From positions 349,567-413,566 of the forward strand of contig BJOX01000078.1 of assembly GCA_009731375.1 (NCBI GenBank): 64,000 nucleotides of DNA. The letters are read 5' to 3'. This document shows positions 48,597 to 63,256 of the stretch, one piece after another. Position 1 is the first letter of the stretch. Every line of letters begins with the position of its first letter. A model generated the notes under the pieces. The model did not search any database and was not told where the DNA came from. It saw nothing but the letters and a program-made list of their open reading frames with translations. Both the position numbers and the translations under genes were made by a program. Source of the DNA: Paulinella micropora (Eukaryota > Cercozoa > Imbricatea > Euglyphida).

Positions 48597-50807
48597 TCAC
48601 AAACACACACACACACACACACACACACGATCTTTTGTGTCTTTTTTTCTCTTGTTAATCGTGCTTGCCTGATTTGTTCTTCTCGGCTTTTTTATTTGTC
48701 TTTTTCCTTTCCTACCAACCCTCTTCGTTTGTGCCTCTGCCTTCTCATCATCCCTTTTCCGGTTCTGTCATTTCTTGACGTCTTGTTCTTATTCTTGTTC
48801 GTATTCTTATTCTTATTTTTATTCTTATTCTTATTGTTATTATTCTTATTTTTATGCTTATATTTATTCTTATATTTATTTTTTATTCTTTTTCGTTCTT
48901 GTTCTTGTTCTTGTTCTTGTAGTTCTTGTCTAGTTCTTGTTCTTGTTCTTATGCTTATTCTAATTCATATTCTTATCATCCTTAGGCTTTTTGGCAGGAC
49001 GGAATAGTGCAACCCGCGCGATTGGCACTGTCTGGTTCAATCCTGAAAACGTGAGTGCAAACGTTACGGACCTTGTCAACTCGTGGACGGACACTGATAT
49101 CATCTTGAAAATGCCCAAGGGCTTCGGGGCGAATCGAAGGTTTACAGTAGTTGAAGCGAGAGTGCCTTGGCTGAATGCTGCCAACCCATTGGGTAATGGC
49201 GTGCTTCGCAACGCTACAGCTACAGACATTTACTTATTCAGCTATAACAGGCCAGTCATTACAAACTTTTACCCTGACTTCGGTTCGACGGACGGGCTTG
49301 AAAACGGAAGCCCTATCGTTGTCACTTTGACGGGCACAGACTTCTCGGTAAACAAGACCGTACTCTGGAATGGCGTATCAGTGACCCCGTTGACGTGGAC
49401 CGATGTAGGAGGGCAGTCCAAGATTACTTTGAATATGCCTCCTGGAACCGGGAGGGTCAACGTCACGGTGGTGGCACACAATGACCCTAACAATATGGAA
49501 TATCGCTACTCGGTGCAAGTCATTTACAACAAGCCGGTCATCAACGCAGGGGCGATCGTTTCCAGGTCGGCGGGGCAGAATATGACCATCACGGGCTCCA
49601 ACTTTGGCATATGGAAAGAAAGAGTGACAGTGACGATTGGAGGGTTAGCATGTCCGGTACAGACTGTCACTCACCAACAGATCATCTGCATTGTGCCAAT
49701 GGGCTCCGGTACGAAGGCGCCTTTGCGTGTGACTGTGGACGGCTTGATTGACGAGTCTGGCGCCAAGTTCCCCTACCCGCCCCCAGTCCTGAACCAGCTC
49801 ATACCCAACGACGTGCCCACTGCCAGAGACACCGTCAACAATCGGCTCACCATTGTCGGGGACAACTTCGGCTCAGGGCCGACCAACGAGTTGAACAGCT
49901 ACCTGCGTGTAGGCAGTTTCGCCAACGGTCTCGATCGCATATGTAACAACGACACCATTTGCAACATAGTGTCCTGGAACAACACCGTGATCATCATCTG
50001 GGTGCCCGAGGGGCCCCTGGAATCACCCTCTCCGCCCACGTTGGGCCACGCCGTGCAAGTCAGCGCAGGTCAGCCATCCGACAGTCAGTTCAGCAACCAG
50101 AGGTACTTCACCTACTCGCGACCCTTCATCAGTAATCTGGCGCCGCAAAACGGGTCGCCTACCGGGGACTTGATTACAGTGACGGGTGGTAACTTCGGCA
50201 GATCCGGCTTCGGAAACATCAGCGTGGGAGTGAACCCTGGGGCAACAGGTGTGCCTGGCAACTGTATTCGCGAGCCGTCGCAAACGCACAGCCAAATCAT
50301 CTGCAGGATGCCGAGTGGACTTGGCCTGGGCAAGAACGTGTATGCGATCCATTCGTACAACATCACAGCTTGGTCCAATATTTCCTCTACCTTCTGGCCC
50401 TACAATTACGCTGCGCCGATTCTTCAAGGAGTCAGTCCGAGTACGAACCGCCCTACTCAAGGCAACACCACCTCCGTTGCGTCATATATAACACTGACTG
50501 GACAAAACTTCGGTTTGAATGCCGACAGAGGAAGCAGCAGTGACAGCTTTGTCAAAGTCGGAGGTGTGAGTGGGTCGGATTGCCCGATTTTTTCATGGTC
50601 CAACACACAGGTTGTGTGCAGCCTCCCGGCAGGAACGGGCACGAACAAGGCTGTGAACATCACAGCCATGGGTCAGACTTCAACCCAGTATTTCCCAATC
50701 TCGTACGGACAGCCGGACATCACCGACATCGTTTTCCCAGGCTCTAAGCCGACCTCCGGCTACATCATCACAGGTATGCATGTATGTATGTACGTGTGAA
50801 TATTGTC

Positions 50808-50878
<71 letters not shown>

Positions 50879-50883
50879 ATCTG

Positions 50884-50957
<74 letters not shown>

Positions 50958-53900
50958 CAACCTGTCTACCTGTCTACCTACCTACCTACCTATCTCTGTG
51001 CGTGTGTATCTCAGTGATCGGGATCAACTTCGGGGCAACCAAGCCAGCCAATGACAAAGTGCAAGTCAACGGAGTCGCCTGCATCGCGCTGGTCAATTGG
51101 AACCACACCTATTTCGTGGCCACGCTCCCTCAGGGGCAGGGAAATGCCCAGCCATTGACGGTGAATATTGATGGACAAACGCTGGCCAACGCCAAGACAG
51201 TCAGTTACGATGCCCCGACCATCACTGGCTGGGTAGGCACACAGAATGCAGGCAACACCTACGGCTACAACGCGGACAACACGGTGACAATATCGGGAAC
51301 CAGTTTTGGCAAGGACACAGGCACGGTGACCATCGGAGGCGACTCGGTGCGCTTGATTCGGAGTTGGACTCACGACACCATCGTCGTGGACCATGGGCCA
51401 GGCTCCGGTCGCGACCAGCCCATCAAGGTGACGTGCGCCATCACGGGCTTCACTTTCACTACAGTGACCAACGCGGGCTTCAACTTCAAAGCGCCGGTGA
51501 TCGTGGAGCTCTTGCAGGGCCCTTCTGCCTTGGACACCTCCGACTGGACGGCAGGCGGTGGCATCATCACTGTCTCCGGCCTGCACTTCGGCCAGTTGGG
51601 CGACTCAACCATCACGATTGGCGGCAAGTCTTGTCCTATTGTCAACGGCACCTACAACAGCACTGAGCAGGTTTTGCTGTGCCGGGTCCCAGCAGGCCAG
51701 GGCGAATCAAACAGCTTGGTGGTGAGGACGGATGGGCAAAATTCTAATTCTTTGCCCTTCTCCTATCGTGCGCCCATCCTGAACGGCCTTGTGTCCAGTG
51801 ATGGTACCTTCCCCACTCTCGGTGGGAAGGTGATAACTGTGACGGGATTCTCACTCGGTGTGGCAAATGCGACCGTCGATCTTATCAATCCGCTGGACCA
51901 GTCTGCTATTCGCATCAGTGCGACTTACCAGAACCACACCGTGCTAACCTTCACTTTGCCACAGGGCTCAGGCGAGCGAGAGGTCAAGGTCACGGTGGAG
52001 GGCAGAGGAAACGTCGCACAGAATCCTGTAGATGGCTCCACAGTCAACGTGCTCATGCTCAGGTACGACTTGCCAGTTATCAGCACGGTGCTTCCGGTGG
52101 GCCTGAACACGCAAGGAGGTCTCGTGACCATCACAGGAGTCAACTTCGGAGCAGGTACCACTCCCAGCAACGTGGTGGTCACAGTCGGCTCGTTCGGAGC
52201 ATGCAGTGTCCAGACCGTCTCTCAGGGCCAGATCACCTGTCTAGCACCGGCGGGTCAAGGCATGCCTGTCGTCAGCGTGCAGGCGAATGGTCGACTGAGC
52301 GTCGTGGACAACACCAAGCAACTAGTCTACGGCAGCCCGAGCATCAGTAACATCACCTTGTTCACCTCGCTGCCTACCGTGGGAAACACCTTCGTAGCCA
52401 TCCAAGGTTCCAACTTCGGGATTTATGGAATTGCCGCACAGCGATCTGTACGCGTGGGTGACTTTAGTCGCAACCTGTTCTGTACGGAGGAGACAGCAGG
52501 CAATCACACGTACATCAGATGTAAGATGCCCGCCGGTGTGGGGAGAGTGCCTGTTGTGGTGAGAGTGGAGAGTTTGCTAAGCAACGCAGTCAACGTCACG
52601 TACGACGGACCTGTGGTCACGCAATTGGTCACTACGACTGTACCCACCTTGGGCGGTGTAGTGCTTACGGTCAGGGGAAGCAACTTCGGCGCCGCGCTTG
52701 CAGACTGGACCTCAACCACACGCAATGTCTCCTTGGGCGGCAAATTGTGCCAAGAAGTCGCATGGACCGACATTCAGATTACCTGCGCAATCCCTCCCGG
52801 CCAGGGCACTGGGCTCAAAGTGTTCGTCTTCGTAGGAAATCTGACCTCGGCGGATGCTAACAATGGTATCAACTACGACCCGCCACAGCTCGGGTCCTCA
52901 CCTCTGAGCCCAACTTCGGGACCCACTCAGGGAGGTATTCGTATCGACTTGTACGGCAGAAACTTCGGCCAGAGCGGTGTGGTGACGCTGGTGTACAACG
53001 CGATTTCTGAAGTATGCCCGCTCATCAGTGGAGAGTACTCGGACATTGCTATCGGCTGCACCCTGCCGAAATGGGACTATGCTCCGCCAGGAGCCAATGG
53101 CCTGGTAACGATTCAAATCACCGTCTCGGGGCAGACGCTTCAAGGCACCGCTGTCACGTTCCAGTACCAGCGGCCTTCCCTCACCGCGCTGACACCAGCG
53201 TCTGGGCCTACTAGCGGAGGAGCAGTCGGGAACGTGGACCAGCTGATCGTGCTGACTGGCTCGAGCTTCGGGTTCCAGAACGGCACAGTGACTGTGGGGG
53301 GAAAGACAGCAACTGTCTACGAATGGAATCACACCAGCATCAAGTTCTGGCATCCGGCAGGCACGGGGACAAGCACGGAAGTCTATGCCATCGCCAAGGA
53401 TGGCCGTACAAACGCGGCGCCCTTGACGTTCGCCTATCTCTCCCCACAGATCCTCACAGTGTCACCTCTCTCGGCTTTGACCGGGCCCGACAGGACCAAC
53501 CTCACTATGACCGGAGTTTCCTTGGGAAGTCCTGCGGTCACCACCATCACCATCGGCGGCGTGCCTTGCAATATCCTCACCTTCACCGTGGGCTCCCCTG
53601 ATACCATCATCTGCGCCATCCCGCTGGGTCAAGGCAGAAACCTGCCTGTTATCGTGAATGTTACTGGAATCGCGCGTACGCATTCTTCCACCTTCAACTA
53701 CATCTCGCCGTCCTTGACCGCTATTAATCCCCGTAATGGCCCCACCGCAGGCGGCGGCACTGTGCGTATCACGGGAACGAGTCTGGGAACCTCAGGAACG
53801 GTGACGATTGGAGGTTTTGGCTGTCAAATCACCACCTACACGCACTCGTACATCGACTGCAGAGTGCCGGCTGGCCAGGGTGAGAACTTGGCGGTGCTGC

Positions 53901-56534
53901 TGGCGCTGACGACGACTCCTGTAGTCACGAGCTCGGGAAGCGTCGGGTACGGGTACGACGGACCAACTGTGTCCAGCACGTCGCCCCAGTACCTACCCAC
54001 CAAAGGTGGCACTGACCTGGTGATATTCGGGGAAAACTTCGGAGTAGGGGGTGATTCTCCGGTCACGATTACACTAGGCGGAGTGAACTGCCCTCTCAAG
54101 TTTCCCCTTACCACTTTCCTGAAGCATTACAACGTGACGTGCGTCGTGCCCGAGTATGAATCTTTTGTATCGACCACGGCACTGACCATCCTCGTCAAGG
54201 CGCAGGTGTTGCAGAAGGTGTCAAGCAACCTCGTCTACGTCCAGTACCAACGCCCACAGGTGTTCGGTGTGGCTCCCCTCAATGGGAAAACCAATGGAGG
54301 CAGGCTGATCACGATTGACGGTTTGAACTTCGGCAAGAACCCGTCGGTGCTGGTTGGGACTAAAGTCTGCCCCATCACCTCGGGCGGGCTCACCGCACAC
54401 ATCAAGATCATCTGCACGGTGCCCGCGGGAGAGGGTGTAAACCTGACTGTCTCAGTCGTCAACGGTTTGAGTAGCACAGAGACATGGTTGTTCAGCTATG
54501 ATCCTCCGGAGATTACAGGCGTCAGTCCGAACTATGGTCCCACCGCTGGTTCTACTGTACAAACTGATCACCTGACCATCAGTGGCTCCAGCTTCGGCAC
54601 GGGAGGGGCTGTCTACATCGGCACGACGCAGTGCAGCGGCTGCTCCTGGGGTCACTCGCAGATTGTGTGTCCTATTCCCCCTGGCCAAGGACAAAACAGG
54701 CCTGTTCACCTAGATGTTACCAACAGAGCTCGTGTTACGTGGAGTGGAACCTTCACCTACAACGAGCCTGCTATTTCTTCCATCAGCAAGCCTCAGTTCA
54801 ACCCGACACAAGGTGGCGGTGTGCTTGTGGTCTTGGGAGTGAACTTCGGGCTGTCCGGCAGCGTGACGGTGGGTGGAGTTTCTTGTCCAGTCATCACAGG
54901 AGCCTATTCGCACACCCGAGTGGAATGCACCATCCCTGCAGGGATCGGCAATGCAAACTCGGTCGTCCTGACCGTGACCGGCGATCGCTCTTCTGCCCCA
55001 AAACTGTACGGCTACGACAGGCCTGTTCTGACGAGCCTCAGCCCAACCACTGGCCGTACTGTAGGAGATTTTAATCTGACGCTGACGGGACAGAACTTCG
55101 GACCGCCTGGCCTGCCCGCCTCATCCACTTTGGTGAGCATCGCCATGGAAGATAACTCGGGCAACCAAGTCGCAGTTGACTGTCCAGTATACCCAGCCCA
55201 ATCTAATCACACCCAGCTCGTGTGCGACATGCCGCAAGGAATTGGCAAGAGCCTGCCCGTATCTGTCAGCATTGGAGGCTCAACTGTAGCAACCACCGTG
55301 CCCTTTTCATTCTTGAGCCCCGAAATCATCAAGGTGAATGGTTGCTTAAAGAACACGGACTGTTGCACGGAAGGGTGCCCCATCGAGACCTCTGAAACCA
55401 TCACCATTACAGGTGATAATTTCGGCCCGTTGGGAAAAGTCTCCAACAGTCTGCCTTTTGTCCCGGCACTGCCAGGCGACTGTAAAAGCGTGGTCTGTGT
55501 GAAAGACAAGGCGTGCAGCAATGTCGTTCAGCTCAGCCACACACAAGTTACCTGCCAGACCCCGAACCGCACCTTTGGGCTTAACGTGACGGTGAGGTTG
55601 ATTGCGGGAAACCCCACACTGCAGGCCCAGAAAGACTATATCTCCTTCTTGGCCCCGACCATCAACATGAGCTCGTTCATGGTGGTGGCGACAGGCGAGC
55701 GTGGATTGTTGCGGTTGAATTCCACCTCAGGCGGACAGAAAATTTCTTTTACAGGCAGTGGGTTTGGAAATGATATCAGTTTGGTCAAGGTAGAGTATGC
55801 ACTCATCGACAGCGACGGCAAAGTGGTTCCTAAAACCCTGCGCCTCTGTACTGTGGCTTCCGTGTCAGATACGATAGTGGAGTGCATCACGACAGCAGGA
55901 GTCGGCCAGGGTTTGAGCTTGCGTGTGACGGCCCAGAATCCAACCCTGGGAGTGGACCAGACCTCTTCCTGGACCAATGCTAATTTGGCTTCTATCTCCT
56001 ACCCGGCTCCTGTGATTACCCCTGTGACATTGCGCCCGGCGTCCTCGGATCAGCGTCTGAGCCACGTGGTGGGCTCGGAGAGCACTGGCGAGGCGCTCAA
56101 GTTCGATGCCAGGAACCTGGGGCTGGTGGCAGATGCCTCGCTCATTTCCCTCACCTACGGGCCCGCTGGAGGGCCGTATACTTTCACCGCGTCAGCGATT
56201 GAGTTAGAGAAGGACCATGCAGGTTACGTTCGGTTTCTGACTCAGCAAGGACTCGGCGGACCTTACGTCTTCAGGTTGCAAGTGCTGAACCAAGCCATCG
56301 TGGGGACTGACAGCTACGAGTATCCCGTGCCCCCAATCGTCTACGCGGTGATTGGCGGCGCGCCTTGTGTCGCTGACAGCGTGGTTCCAAATAAGACGGT
56401 GGAGTGTCCGACGGAAGGTGGCGTGACGCTCACTATCATGGGTGCGAACTTCAACCCTGATAAGAGCACTATCAAGATCGGCGTGCAGTCTTGCGATAGC
56501 AAGAGATACATCAGCAATGGAGAACTCAGGTGTT

Positions 56535-56602
<68 letters not shown>

Positions 56603-56639
56603 ACACACACGCACACGCACTCTCACACTCACACACACA

Positions 56640-56698
<59 letters not shown>

Positions 56699-57277
56699 AG
56701 GTGCGTGCTGGCGTCCGGCACAGGGCTCGACCGTCTAGTCTCTGTCTCAGTCGGGAAGCTCTCCTCCGCCCCTCTGCCCCTGTTCTCCTACGCTGTGGCC
56801 AATCTCTCAACCATCTTCGGCTGCCCTAAGCCTACAGTGGCTGGAAACTACACAGAGCAATGTCCCCGCACAGGAGCGGCAACGAATATTACACTAACTG
56901 GTAATAACTTCGGGCCGCGGGATGCGTTAGTCCTTGTACAGGGAGTCCCAGTTACCACATGGCACGATGCCACGGACCCGCATAAGAAAGTTTTGTTCGC
57001 GCTACCGCTGGGCGTAGCAGGCAGTGCGGGGCTGAACCGCTCAGTCATCATCGTTCAGGCCAATGGCGCGCCCTCTACCAACGTCTTGTCGCTGAGTTAT
57101 AAACCTTGCCAGCCATCCACGCATGAGGTGGCGGGTAGCATCACCTGCCAGCCATGCACGGTGGGCAAGTACTCGGACCTGGAGGGACTGGCTGAGTGCA
57201 AGCCATGCGGACTCGGCTACTATGCCATCGCGGGCTCCTTGACGGCATGCACAGCCTGTGAGCAGGGTAGCTGTCTG

Positions 57278-57341
<64 letters not shown>

Positions 57342-58623
57342 CTTACCTACTACCTACCTATCTATCTATCTTCACCTACCTACCTACCTACCTACCTACC
57401 TACCTTTTCAGGCCGCGTCGTGAAGGAGGTGGCGGCCCAAAGCTGCGTCGAGTGTCGTCCAGGCACATTCTCTGGTGGGACAGGACAGACAAGCTGCGCT
57501 AGCTGCCCGGAGGGTCGCATAGCCCCTGGTAACGCCTCGGCCTCCTGCAGCGCATGTAATGCGGGAACCTTCCAGGCCAATCCTGGCGAGACGGTGTGTG
57601 CAAACTGTACCACGGGGCGATTCTCACCTATCAACGGCAGCTTGAGCTGCGAGGTGTGTTCGCCGGGTTTTGCATCACCGGAGCGATCCTCAAAGTGCGA
57701 GGCTTGCGACGAGGGTTTCCATCAGCCCGACCCTGAGCAGGCACAGTGCGACGAGTGTCCGCTAGGTCGCTCCAATCCGATCCCGGGACAAGCGGCGTGT
57801 TTAGCCTGCACTGCCGGTTTCTTCGCCAACGACACCACGCTCAGTTTTTGTCTGAAATGCCCCGCGGGCTATGTGAGCAACTCCGTGGCACAGGGTGCAT
57901 CCTCCTGCTCTGCGTGTGTGAAGGGTGAGTATTCGAGCGAGCCTGGCCAGGCAACTTGCCTGCTCTGCCCCAAAGGGCGAGCCACGAATACCACCGCGTC
58001 CGTGGACTGCCAGAAATGTGCAATCGGTTACTATGCCAATACTGCCGCATCCTTCGTCTGCAAGCAATGCAATCCCGGTAAGTACGCGCCTTCGCCCGAA
58101 GCGGTGGATTGCTTGGACTGCCCGGCCGGTCGAGTGACCACAGGCTCCGGTGCGATTATCTGCGAAGCTTGCACGGGTGGTTCATATGCGCCAGGCTCGG
58201 GTCTGTCCTCCTGCGAACTCTGCGAACAAGGTCCATCGTTCTATCTATCTATCTATCAAATTGTCCATCTATCCATCTATCTATCTGTCTATCTATATGT
58301 CTGTCTGTCTATCTATCTGTCTGTCTATCTAGGCAAAGCCAGCAACTCCACCGCGCAGGCCAGCTGCAGGCCCTGTGTGTCGGGCAAGTACGCCAACAGC
58401 ACAGGCATGCGGGCTTGCAGGCTCTGCGAAGCAGGCTACTACAGTCTACAAACCTTGGACTACGTCGGACCGACAGCATGCACCCCGTGTATTGCAGGCA
58501 GGTGCGTTGTTTTATGTCAGCCTAAGCACATTATGAAGTTGTGAAAGGGGAAATGAAATGTGCGATCCTTGGTGTCTGTCTGAATGCCTGTGTCTGCCTT
58601 GTCTCCTTCTCTTCTTTCTTGCT

Positions 58624-58689
<66 letters not shown>

Positions 58690-60382
58690 NNNNNNNNNNN
58701 NNNNNNNNNNNNNNNNNNNNNNNNNNNNNNNNNNNNNNNNNNNNNNNNNNNNNNNNNNNNNNNNNNNNNNNNNNNNNNNNNNNNNNNNNNNNNNTTTTTT
58801 CCTTTCCCCTACTTCCCTTTTTCTTTTTCCTTTGCAGAGTTTCTTCGGAAGGCTCCGACCGTTGCTCGGACTGTCCGGTGGGCTACGTCCAGAACCAGCC
58901 GGGGCGGAGCAGCTGCAACCCCTGTGCTGCGGGCAAGTTTGCGGCCAATCCAGGACTGCAAACGTGCGCGTCTTGCAACCCAGGCTACTTTTCCGAGGGA
59001 GGCGCCTTCTCTTGCACAGCTTGTCCTAAGGGAACGTTCAGCGGCGCTGAGGCTGGCAGCTGCACCATCTGTGACGAAGGCTATATCGGAACCAACCCAG
59101 CTGCATCGCAATGCAGCTCTTGCTCCCCTGGCTTCTTCATCGGCGTGGATGGCGCCTCTGTCTGCCTACCCTGCCCGCGCGGGACCTTCAGCTCGGGGTT
59201 CAACGCTACCAGCTGCACGGAATGTTCTGCGGGAAGCGTGGCTCCGGAAGAAGAATCTACGTCCTGTACTGCATGCGACCAAGGCACTTTTGCACCCAGC
59301 CCGGGACTTGACCAATGTCTTGAGTGCCCACTCGGCTCAGCCAACCCTTCCGTGTCGGTGCCCACTGTCGTATGCAACCTTTGTCCTGCCGGCAGGCATG
59401 CCAAGTCCTTAGGGTCTACATCCTGCGAGCTGTGCCTCGCGGGTTACTTCTCACCTCTCAACGGCAGCGCAGAGTGCACGCCTTGCCCCGAGGGTCAGAT
59501 TACCAACCAGTCCGGACTGACAGTATGCACTATCTGCGAAGAAGGCACCTACAATCCGACGCCTGGACAGGATGAATGTTTGCCTTGCGACACGGGGCGG
59601 TTCGCCAGCGCCAAGGGACAGATCGGCTGCAGCTTATGCCCTGCGGGCAGCTTCACCAACATTTCGGGCGAAGCCGCGTGTACACTCTGCGGCATGGGCT
59701 ACGCCCAGCCTTTGCCAGGCAAGTCCAGCTGTGTGCAGTGCGACTCCGGCAACGCAGCCTCAAGTCAAGGCGCCTTGTTTTGCCGACAGTGCGGGGCGGG
59801 CCGCTACTCGAACATCACGGAAGGACCTCTCGTAGCGTGCAAGCTGTGTGGACCAGGATATTTTCAGGGTCAGCAAGGGAAAGGCAGTTGCGACCAGTGC
59901 CCGTCAGGCAGGGCGCAGGACCAGGACGGGCAAGCGTTCTGCACAGTCTGCGACTCGGGGTTGTATGCTCCTACCCCAGGCACGCAACTGTGTGCGGCCT
60001 GCGAGGCGGGCTCCTTCTCAGGTGCCTCGACCACGGGTATCGTCTCCTGCACGGATTGTCCCAGAGGCCAATTCGTGGGGGAGCCCGGACAGTCCGTGTG
60101 CGTCGACTGCCCTTCAGGCAAGTACAACAACCATACCAGGCGGCCCGCCTGCGTGAGCTGCCCAGCCGGTAAAATATACATATACGTTTAAATATATCTA
60201 TACAGAACATATGCAATATACATACACATGCATATACATATACACATACATATACATGTATGTACGTACGCATGTACATGTACAGGCAAGAAGCAGCCAC
60301 TGCGAGGGCAGTATCTGTGTGACGATTGCACGGCAGGGCGCTACGCAGCTTACCAGGTAGATAGGTAGGTAGAGTGATAGAT

Positions 60383-60451
<69 letters not shown>

Positions 60452-60592
60452 TAATAGATTAATTGATTAATAGATTAATAGATTAATATATGGATGGATG
60501 GATGGATGGATGGATTGAAATGGATTGATGGATTGAGTGGATTGAGTGGATTGAGTGGATTGATTGATTGATTGATTGATTGAATTGATTGA

Positions 60593-60642
<50 letters not shown>

Positions 60643-62451
60643 GAATGGATGGATTGATGGATTGGATTGGATTGGATTGGATTGGATTTGATTGGATTCA
60701 TTCGATTCATTCCATTCATTCATTCGTTCATTCATTCATTCTGACGACATATTCCAGTATTCGTATGAATGTATATACATTTACGCATGTTTTGTATCTG
60801 CCAGGACACTGGAACAGCGGAGTGTCTCATCTGTGGTCAAGGCACGTTCTCGCTCCCGGGCAGTGGGCAATGCACGCCCTGCAGTCCAGGCTACCGCCAG
60901 CCTTTGCCTGAGCAAAGCTCCTGCCTCTTGTGTGGATCAGGCCAGTTTGGAACAGCGCAAGCACAAGCAGTTTGCGTGGATTGCCCGAGCGGCACGTACG
61001 CCAACATGTCCCAGGCCGTCAGAACCTCCTGTGTGGACTGCCCCGCTGGGAAGTACCAGACCGCTACGAAGCAAACCGATTGCGACCTCTGCCCCGCAGG
61101 CTACTTCACCGACAAAGAAGGACAGTTCGCCTGCGTGGCCTGCCTTCCTGGCTATTACAACAACCAGCCGGGCATGACCGAGTGCGAGCCTTGCCCAGCA
61201 GGCTATGTCTACCCTGGCTTCGCTGCTACCATCTGCAACGAGTGCGACGTGGGCGAGTATCAAGACGTGGTGGGGATGCTGACGTGTTCCTTGTGCCCCA
61301 GCGGCAGCTTCGGCAACAGCAGCGCACGCAGTACGCCTTGTCTATTGTGCCCGGAAGGCAAGTACCAGGATCAGCCAGGCAAAGACGGTTGCCTCGACTG
61401 TCCAAGCGGCACGTACATTCAAGGCGAAGGGCAGCTGGAGTGCGTACAGTGCAACCCGGGCAGATATTCCAACGCAACTGGTTCGGCCAAATGTCGCGAC
61501 TGCCCTGCGGGCAAGTCTTCATCGAGCTACGGCGCGCAACAGTGCGTCGACTGTGAGGAGGGCAAGTTTGAAGACACTCAAGGCGCTCTGGTGTGTCGTG
61601 CTTGCCCTGCGGGCACCTACGTCAACGTCAAAGGTGCGACGCAATGCTTACCCTGTCTTGCGGGCTACTACCAATCAGGCACAGGACGACAGAGCTGCAT
61701 CCCTTGCCCAGTGGCCACTTACGGGCCCTCCGATGGGCAAAGCTTCTGCATCGCCTGCCCGGCCGGTCGCTTCAACGACGCCACGAACCAGTTGAGCTGT
61801 TCCACCTGCCCGCAAGGAACTGCAGGCCCGCCGACTACAAACGGGCTCGAGACCTGCCCTCTGTGCGCTGTGGGGTATTTCAACGGTTTCACTGGTCAAA
61901 GCGCGTGCGCTGAATGCCCCGTGGGCAGGTTTTCGAACTCCACCGGCTTGTACAGCTGCTTTTCGTGCCCCGCTGGCAAACTCGCCTGTCCTCCTGTACC
62001 AACTGTGTGGCGGGCTACTACCAAGGGCTGCAGGGGCAATTCAGCTGCACGCCTGCGCCTGCGGGCAGCTTCGTGGCGACCGCCGGACAGACCACCTTCC
62101 AGCCCTGTCCTGTGGGGACCTTCACGAGCGCTACCAGCCAAACCTCCTGTCAGAACTGCGCCATCGGCTACAGCCAACCCTACCAAGGCCAGAAGATCTG
62201 CATCAAGTGTTTGGCAGGAAGGACGGCGATACAAACCGGCCTAGCTAACTGCGTGGGGTGTCCCCCGGCCCGCGCGGTGTCCTTCAGCGGATCTACCCAG
62301 GCTTGTCCACTGTGTGCGATCGGCAAGTATCAGGACAGTGCGGCCCAGAGTTCTTGTCGAGACTGTCCCATCGGGAAGTTTGGCAACACAACTGGCCTTG
62401 CAACCTGCTACGAGTGCCCTGCAGGTCTAGCTAGCAATCTACCTACCGCTC

Positions 62452-62483
<32 letters not shown>

Positions 62484-62564
62484 GTCTATCTATCTTCTAT
62501 CTGTCTATCTATCTATCTATCTATCCATCTATCCATCTATCCATCTATCTACCTAGCTAGCTAG

Positions 62565-62596
<32 letters not shown>

Positions 62597-62648
62597 ATAT
62601 CTATCTATCTATCTATCTGTCTGTCTGTGTGTGTCCGTCCGTCTGTCC

Positions 62649-62692
<44 letters not shown>

Positions 62693-62746
62693 ATCTGTCT
62701 ATCTATCTATCTATCTATTTATCCATCCATCCATCCATCCATCCAT

Positions 62747-62784
<38 letters not shown>

Positions 62785-63075
62785 CCCGGAATAAAACCCA
62801 CAGTGCTCTGTCGGTTTATACTAGACTGTCGAACAGTCTCGAAACTCCATCTGCTTACTGGGTCCTCTGTAATAGAGTGGGAGCTCGTTCTGCAAGGGGC
62901 GCTCATGGAACGAGCCCTGGCCCCGCCTGGTACTAGGGAGGTTTGGTATCGCCTGTATCAGTCCCTTCCGTGCAAACATCACGGCTTAGCTGGGCATCGG
63001 GTTAATACTTTACCCACAGACTTCCTTGGTTGACGAAATCAGAAGCTCCTTTTTTCTGACATTAGTCGATATCTC

Positions 63076-63118
<43 letters not shown>

Positions 63119-63139
63119 CATCCATCCATCTATCCATCC

Positions 63140-63174
<35 letters not shown>

Positions 63175-63194
63175 CATCCATCCATCCATCCATC

Positions 63195-63256
<62 letters not shown>

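Noticed and set aside
50780-51014. Extension of the large gene 2 frame upstream into (CT)n and TATA-like repeat
   Set aside because: A clear donor at 50773-50774 and acceptor at 51014 join in phase and restore an IPT/TIG unit; the extension is intron.
51011-51586. Long antisense frames opposite the IPT/TIG exons
   Set aside because: Shadows of a GC-rich coding strand with no recognisable domain or splice support.
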